Below are positions 60,760 to 64,000 of a DNA stretch of 64,000 bases, in pieces. Origin of the DNA: an uncultured Fretibacterium sp. (GTDB lineage Bacteria > Synergistota > Synergistia > Synergistales > Aminobacteriaceae); the NCBI GenBank assembly GCA_937899395.1, contig CALBPU010000169.1, positions 1-64,000 on the forward strand, given 5' to 3'. The first letter of the stretch is position 1, and every line of letters starts with the position of its first letter. A program made the position numbers and the translations under genes. The notes below the pieces were generated by a model. It saw nothing but the letters and a program-made list of their open reading frames with translations. It was not told the origin of the DNA and did not search any database.

Positions 60760-61025
60760 AAAATCTAAGTGTAATATATGCACCGTGCTACACGAAATAC
60801 GTAAAGCACAATCGTCAAACCGACGCACAACGGATTAACCGGCGGCAATGAATTGAGGTGTAAAACCCCGTTAGGCCATTAAGGAAGAGTTGGAGCGAAG
60901 GGCGCAGGAGGTCGGATTGTAATGAAGCCTCTATCTGTTAAAGGGATTGAAAGGAAACAAGGCAACTTCGAACCCCCACAGCTCAGGGCTTAGAGACATA
61001 AAAGACTGAGTGCGCAGGACGATAA
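60760..61025 (+). other. Unexplained structured intergenic stretch upstream of the porin
   Basis: The 570 bases between the A2M and porin genes contain no intact gene. This part is GC-richer than typical intergenic DNA and has short hairpins (GTGCT...AGCAC at about 60784-60808; CGTC...GACG at about 60812-60825). It also has a broken frame with tnpB-tail character (KPTHNGLTGGNELRCKTPLGH, a stop, then MKPLSVKGIERKQGNFEPPQ). It may be the 3' end of a decayed IS605-family tnpB with its guide-RNA region, or a leader or ncRNA. The element-end hairpin is not clear here, so the call is weak. Confidence 0.3.
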
Positions 61026-61059
61026 AGTTTATTGAAAATTTAATAGGGGGTTTTTCACA

Positions 61060-62613
61060 ATGAAAAAATTAGCAGTATTAATCGCTGTAGTTTTAGTAGC
61101 AGCACTTGCAGCCCCGGCGCTTTCAGAGACTAATCCTTTTATGGACGTTCCCATGAATCACTGGGCTTACGATGCAATCGGTCAGTTAGCGGCACACGGT
61201 ATTCTTTCAGGTTATCCTGACGGACTTTACAAAGGCAAACAGCAGACAACTCGTTATGAGATGGCTTCAGCTTTAGCCAGAGCATTAGCAGTTGTTGACA
61301 TGACCAAAGCAAGCAAGCAGGACGTTGAGATGCTCAAGAAACTCGTTGTTGAGTTCAAAGATGAGCTTGAAGCACTCGGTGTACGCGTTGATGAGCTTGA
61401 CGAGAGAGTAGCAGTCCTTGAGGACAGGCTCGGCGGATGGCACATTCACGGAGATTTGGCTCTTGATATTAACTATCAGAAGAACCAGGAAAGCCCGGAT
61501 CCTGACGGAGAAATCACATTTGATGATGCAAAAATCTGGATCGAGCGCACATGGGGCGAAGACGATGAGTATCAGTTCGTAGCCAGACTTAACGGCGGCG
61601 ACTATGCAAGAGAGGTTGCTTTCGACCGTTTCTATGTTGAAATGCCGTTCTTCTTCGATAGCAGACTTACACTCGGTCGTTTCGCATGGAACTGGGAAAA
61701 AGACTACAAAGTCGGCGGTATTCCTGCAACAGGAAGCTGGTTAGGCGATACCCAGATTACAGACTGGCAATGGAATGGTCTTGGTTTGACAAAGAATTTC
61801 GGTCTTGGAACAGTTCAGGCTGTTGTAGCTCACTCAGGCGGCGATCGCTATGGTATGAACAACAGGGCTGCGACTATTCCTACAGTTGATACCTTCTGGA
61901 ACGATTGGATGTTCATGTTGAGAGGTTCATTCCAGTTCACTGAGCAGTTTGCTTTAGATTTAGGCGGGCAGGCATTCATCGGTGATAACGCTGATAGACG
62001 TTATACGGACTTAGATAATGTAGGTGAACCTTATCAGAACGGTGATATTCACTTTAAGAATTTGTGGACAATATTTGCCGGACTTCGTTTCAACTTCAAC
62101 GAGAACGTTGCATTTAAGGGCATTTTCTATCATCAGGATATGAACCTTGAGCAGGCTAACACAAGGACAGTTACATGGGATAAGGTTGACAGAGACAACG
62201 CTAACCATTGGGCAGTCATGTTCGACATCAAGCAGGCTCTTTTGAAGTTCACCAGCGTTTGGCTTGAGTACGGCCAGTACAAAGAGGGCTTCATCGCACG
62301 TTCGGGCGACTCGATCTTCTATGCTCCTACATTCGGTCTTTACTTTGCACCTGATGATATGAAGTACTGGAGAGTAGTTCTTGGTCAGGAATGGAACGAC
62401 AAGTGGGCAACTCACCTCTTCTACTATGGCTACAAGGTCGACAACATGGGCAATGATGGCAAGGACTGGAAGCCTGCAGAGTTCGGACTTGGTGTTCAGT
62501 ACAATCTTAACGACTACACAACAATGGGTCTCAACTATGTACACGTCAAGAGCGATCTGGACGGCACAGACAACGACAACGTTGTGAGATTCAGAACAGC
62601 AGTCAGCTTCTAA
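61060..62613 (+). CDS. SLH-domain outer-membrane porin (OmpM/Slp type)
   Basis: This 517-residue protein has a signal peptide (about 1-22), one SLH domain (about 26-75: NPFMDVPMNHWAYDAIGQLAAHGILSGYPDG and TTRYEMASALARAL), a coiled coil (about 85-130) and a ~380-residue beta-barrel with alternating aromatic strands ending VVRFRTAVSF (terminal Phe). In Negativicutes and Synergistota such proteins tether the outer membrane to peptidoglycan and are highly abundant. Codon use is more GC-rich and selective than in neighbours, consistent with very high expression. AGGGGG is the ribosome site. Confidence 0.93.
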   Translation: MKKLAVLIAVVLVAALAAPALSETNPFMDVPMNHWAYDAIGQLAAHGILSGYPDGLYKGKQQTTRYEMASALARALAVVDMTKASKQDVEMLKKLVVEFKDELEALGVRVDELDERVAVLEDRLGGWHIHGDLALDINYQKNQESPDPDGEITFDDAKIWIERTWGEDDEYQFVARLNGGDYAREVAFDRFYVEMPFFFDSRLTLGRFAWNWEKDYKVGGIPATGSWLGDTQITDWQWNGLGLTKNFGLGTVQAVVAHSGGDRYGMNNRAATIPTVDTFWNDWMFMLRGSFQFTEQFALDLGGQAFIGDNADRRYTDLDNVGEPYQNGDIHFKNLWTIFAGLRFNFNENVAFKGIFYHQDMNLEQANTRTVTWDKVDRDNANHWAVMFDIKQALLKFTSVWLEYGQYKEGFIARSGDSIFYAPTFGLYFAPDDMKYWRVVLGQEWNDKWATHLFYYGYKVDNMGNDGKDWKPAEFGLGVQYNLNDYTTMGLNYVHVKSDLDGTDNDNVVRFRTAVSF

Positions 62614-62726
62614 TCTAAGCGATTGGAAAAAAAATTGTAATATTGCGTAAACAAGGGGAAGTTTCGGTGAAATGAAACAGAATATAAAATCGAAACTTCA
62701 TAGGAAAAACTAATATTTGAAATTAA

Positions 62727-62763
62727 AAAGCGGAATCTTCGAGTGTGAGGGTTCCGCTTTTTT
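62727..62763 (+). terminator. Terminator after the SLH porin
   Basis: AAGCGGAA and TTCCGCTT form an 8-bp stem with a loop of about 16 bases, followed by a T-run. It lies 115 bases after the porin stop. Confidence 0.85.
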
Positions 62764-62789
62764 GCATTAAGTTTATGGGAGAAAATTTT

Positions 62790-63038
62790 ATGCAAAATGT
62801 AAATATAACAGGCTTTCAAAAAAATATGATGCAAATTATAAAGCAGACTATAAAATATAATGAACCTTTGAATATTGTTACTGATGAAGGTAACGTTATA
62901 TTGCTTAGCGATGAAGATTACAGAGGAATGATTGAAACTATTAATTTATTGTCGATACCTGATATGCGTGAAAAATTGCTTGACGGTGCTGCGGAACCTC
63001 TGTCGGAATGTATTCCTGAAGACAAAATAGCGTGGTGA
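62790..63038 (+). CDS. Orphan Phd/YefM-type antitoxin
   Basis: This 82-residue protein has a Phd/YefM-like N-terminus (MQNVNITGFQKNMMQIIKQTIKYNEPLNIVTDEGNVILLSDEDYRGMIET, shown here in part) and a toxin-binding tail ending CIPEDKIAW, as in YefM/Axe. The start is ATG 62790, preceded by GGAG. A YoeB/Txe toxin normally follows at once. Here only a nine-codon frame (62-base region to the next hairpin) follows, so the toxin appears lost. Confidence 0.78.
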   Translation: MQNVNITGFQKNMMQIIKQTIKYNEPLNIVTDEGNVILLSDEDYRGMIETINLLSIPDMREKLLDGAAEPLSECIPEDKIAW

Positions 63039-63073
63039 TGTACAGTAGTGTAGAAGCAGTTGTATAAATTTTT

Positions 63074-63114
63074 AAGCGGAACTGTTAAAGATTATTTTGC
63101 CTGTTCCGCTTTTT
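63074..63114. terminator. Terminator between the antitoxin and convergent nfeD
   Basis: AAGCGGAAC and GTTCCGCTT form a 9-bp stem, followed by five Ts. The arms are nearly identical to those of the terminator at 62727. It may act in both directions. Confidence 0.75.
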
Positions 63115-63122
63115 ATGAGTGC

Positions 63123-64000
63123 TTAAGATGATGATTTTATTGTTAAAGTCATTCCGTCAATCGCTTTAACAACTCCGAAATTCCCTGCTTTAATTTCACC
63201 TTCTGAAGATTTTGCTCGCCATATTTCACCATGACACATAACTTGTCCAAATTCTGTTTCGCTCAAATCCGAAATTATTTCAACTTTTAACCCCAACATT
63301 CCCTGGTTTCCTGTTGAAACTTTTCGCCGCATTCCCTTCAATACAAGATATGCTACGAAAATAAAACATATTCCGAGCGCAATCGCTATTCCGATTATGA
63401 ATGACATCGAAATTTGAAGCATCTCTCCTCCCGGTGCCCTGAACAAAAATATTCCTCCTAAACAAAATACAGGCAGTCCAACTAAAGTTAATACTCCCAT
63501 TGTGCCTGCTATAAGGTCTATTGCCATAACAATTATTCCCGCAATTATCAAAACTATTCCCGCCCAATTAAACGGAAGCATTTTTAATCCTATCGAACCT
63601 AACACAAGCATTAATCCTCCGACTGTGCCCAAAATAAATCCTCCCGGAGTAATTATCTCGAAGAATATCGCCATTATTCCGCCCGATATTAACAAGTATG
63701 CAATTTGAGGGTCTGAAACAAACTGAATTATTTTTTCACTGAACGACATTTCGGCTCTTGTAACTTTAACTTCATCGTCAAAATTTATTTTCACGAATTG
63801 CGAACCAACTTTTACACGCCGTCCCGAAATTGCTTTTATCAATGAATTTATATCTCCTGCAATAATATCAATAACTTTACCTTTTAGTGCCTCCGTTGCT
63901 GTTAATGATATGCTCTCTTCAATCATTTTTTCGGCGATTTCCTGATTTCGTCCCCTTAATTGAACTACCGAACGCATTTGAGCTTTTAAGTCATTCATGA
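63123..64000 (-). CDS. Long-form NfeD protein, C-terminal part (5' end beyond window)
   Basis: The 292 codons in the window cover the end of a ClpP-like protease domain (MIEESISLTATEALKGKVIDIIAGD, then a SGRRVKV segment). Four to five membrane helices follow (about 90-215), and then the C-terminal NfeD OB-fold domain (QGMLGLKVEIISDL, GQVMCHGEIWRAKS, VKAIDGMTLTIK). The frame is open to base 64000, so the ATG at 63998 is internal and the catalytic Ser/Lys region is outside. Such membrane proteases cleave stomatin-like partners. Confidence 0.88.
   Translation of the reverse strand, partial: MNDLKAQMRSVVQLRGRNQEIAEKMIEESISLTATEALKGKVIDIIAGDINSLIKAISGRRVKVGSQFVKINFDDEVKVTRAEMSFSEKIIQFVSDPQIAYLLISGGIMAIFFEIITPGGFILGTVGGLMLVLGSIGLKMLPFNWAGIVLIIAGIIVMAIDLIAGTMGVLTLVGLPVFCLGGIFLFRAPGGEMLQISMSFIIGIAIALGICFIFVAYLVLKGMRRKVSTGNQGMLGLKVEIISDLSETEFGQVMCHGEIWRAKSSEGEIKAGNFGVVKAIDGMTLTIKSSS

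Noticed and set aside
62745..62789. Upstream ATG (62745) for the orphan antitoxin
   Set aside because: It lies inside the porin terminator hairpin and lacks a ribosome site; the ATG at 62790 has GGAG upstream and matches the family start.
1..64000. CRISPR array, prophage or integron
   Set aside because: I saw no evenly spaced direct repeats, no phage structural genes, no integrase and no attachment-site repeats at either tRNA gene.

Overview
The window is a 64 kb, AT-rich, densely coding chromosomal segment (most gene-bearing lines are roughly 35% GC). It most likely comes from a Synergistota (Synergistaceae-like) bacterium. Three observations support this. A signal peptide, one SLH domain, a coiled coil and a beta-barrel are combined in one porin (61060-62613). 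A surface protease ends in a Gly-rich/Cys/hydrophobic/basic tail of the Synerg-CTERM type (24289-27261). A TamB homologue indicates a diderm envelope. TTG and GTG starts are common. The taxon is inferred from protein architecture; no rRNA is present.

Layout. 1-958 is a GC-richer metallophosphoesterase cut by the left edge. 1021-1362 is an IS200/IS605 right-end remnant abutting an antitoxin fragment. 1450-5163 holds a PPC-domain protein, a c-di-GMP phosphodiesterase, spermidine synthase and a flavodiiron protein. 5213-7363 is a divergent LacI regulator and aldolase-family enzyme with a clear operator/promoter, followed by an atypical Nramp-family transporter (7475-8716). 8797-11630 is cbiC-cbiD-cbiET. 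11727-13974 holds a rearranged amino-acid binding protein and glucarate dehydratase. 14022-16153 is rpsF-ssb-rpsR-DUF2232, then tRNA-Pro and a Ca2+-type P-ATPase. 19097-24128 is an apparent operon galT-uvrC-Dam-like methylase-restriction enzyme.

24289-27261 is a large GLUG/C-type-lectin/papain surface protein whose fifth to tenth codons contain a C10 tract, a likely phase-variation switch. Just downstream is a 273-bp IS608-like mini-element (27272-27544). It has TTAC/TCAA boundaries, its own promoter and an omega-RNA-like right end, but no transposase or TnpB. 27620-29591 holds pilT and a hicA(frameshifted)-hicB pair preceded by a HIRAN-domain protein. 29634-36967 is one long minus-strand gene string, hisH-hisA-hisF-C1 protease-Rpn nuclease-hisIE-hisJ-cbiF-cbiG.

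37047-38930 encodes AlaX, an FlhB-C-like protein and YraN. 38907-43184 is topA-trmFO-cbiH. 43312-46941 is TamB. 46936-53264 is a minus-strand run: a very acidic membrane protein, ftsY, three poorly known genes and an aminotransferase. 53372-54945 holds tRNA-Glu, an RpiR regulator and a tandem OB-fold protein. 55107-60491 is a bacterial alpha-2-macroglobulin. 60492-61059 carries GLUG debris and an unexplained structured stretch. 61060-62613 is the SLH porin, followed by an orphan antitoxin and the C-terminal part of a long NfeD protein at the right edge.

Functional themes are: sugar-acid (glucarate) catabolism with an unusual transporter; an anaerobic cobalamin pathway split over three loci; envelope biogenesis and defence (TamB, A2M, SLH porin, two papain-like proteases); and mobile or defence debris concentrated at 1.0-1.4, 19-21, 27-29.6 and 60.5-63 kb. 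The strongest candidates for new biology are the orphan guide-RNA-like mini-element, the poly-C switch in the surface protease, the circularly permuted binding protein, and the acidic membrane protein encoded beside an FtsY that lacks an acidic domain.
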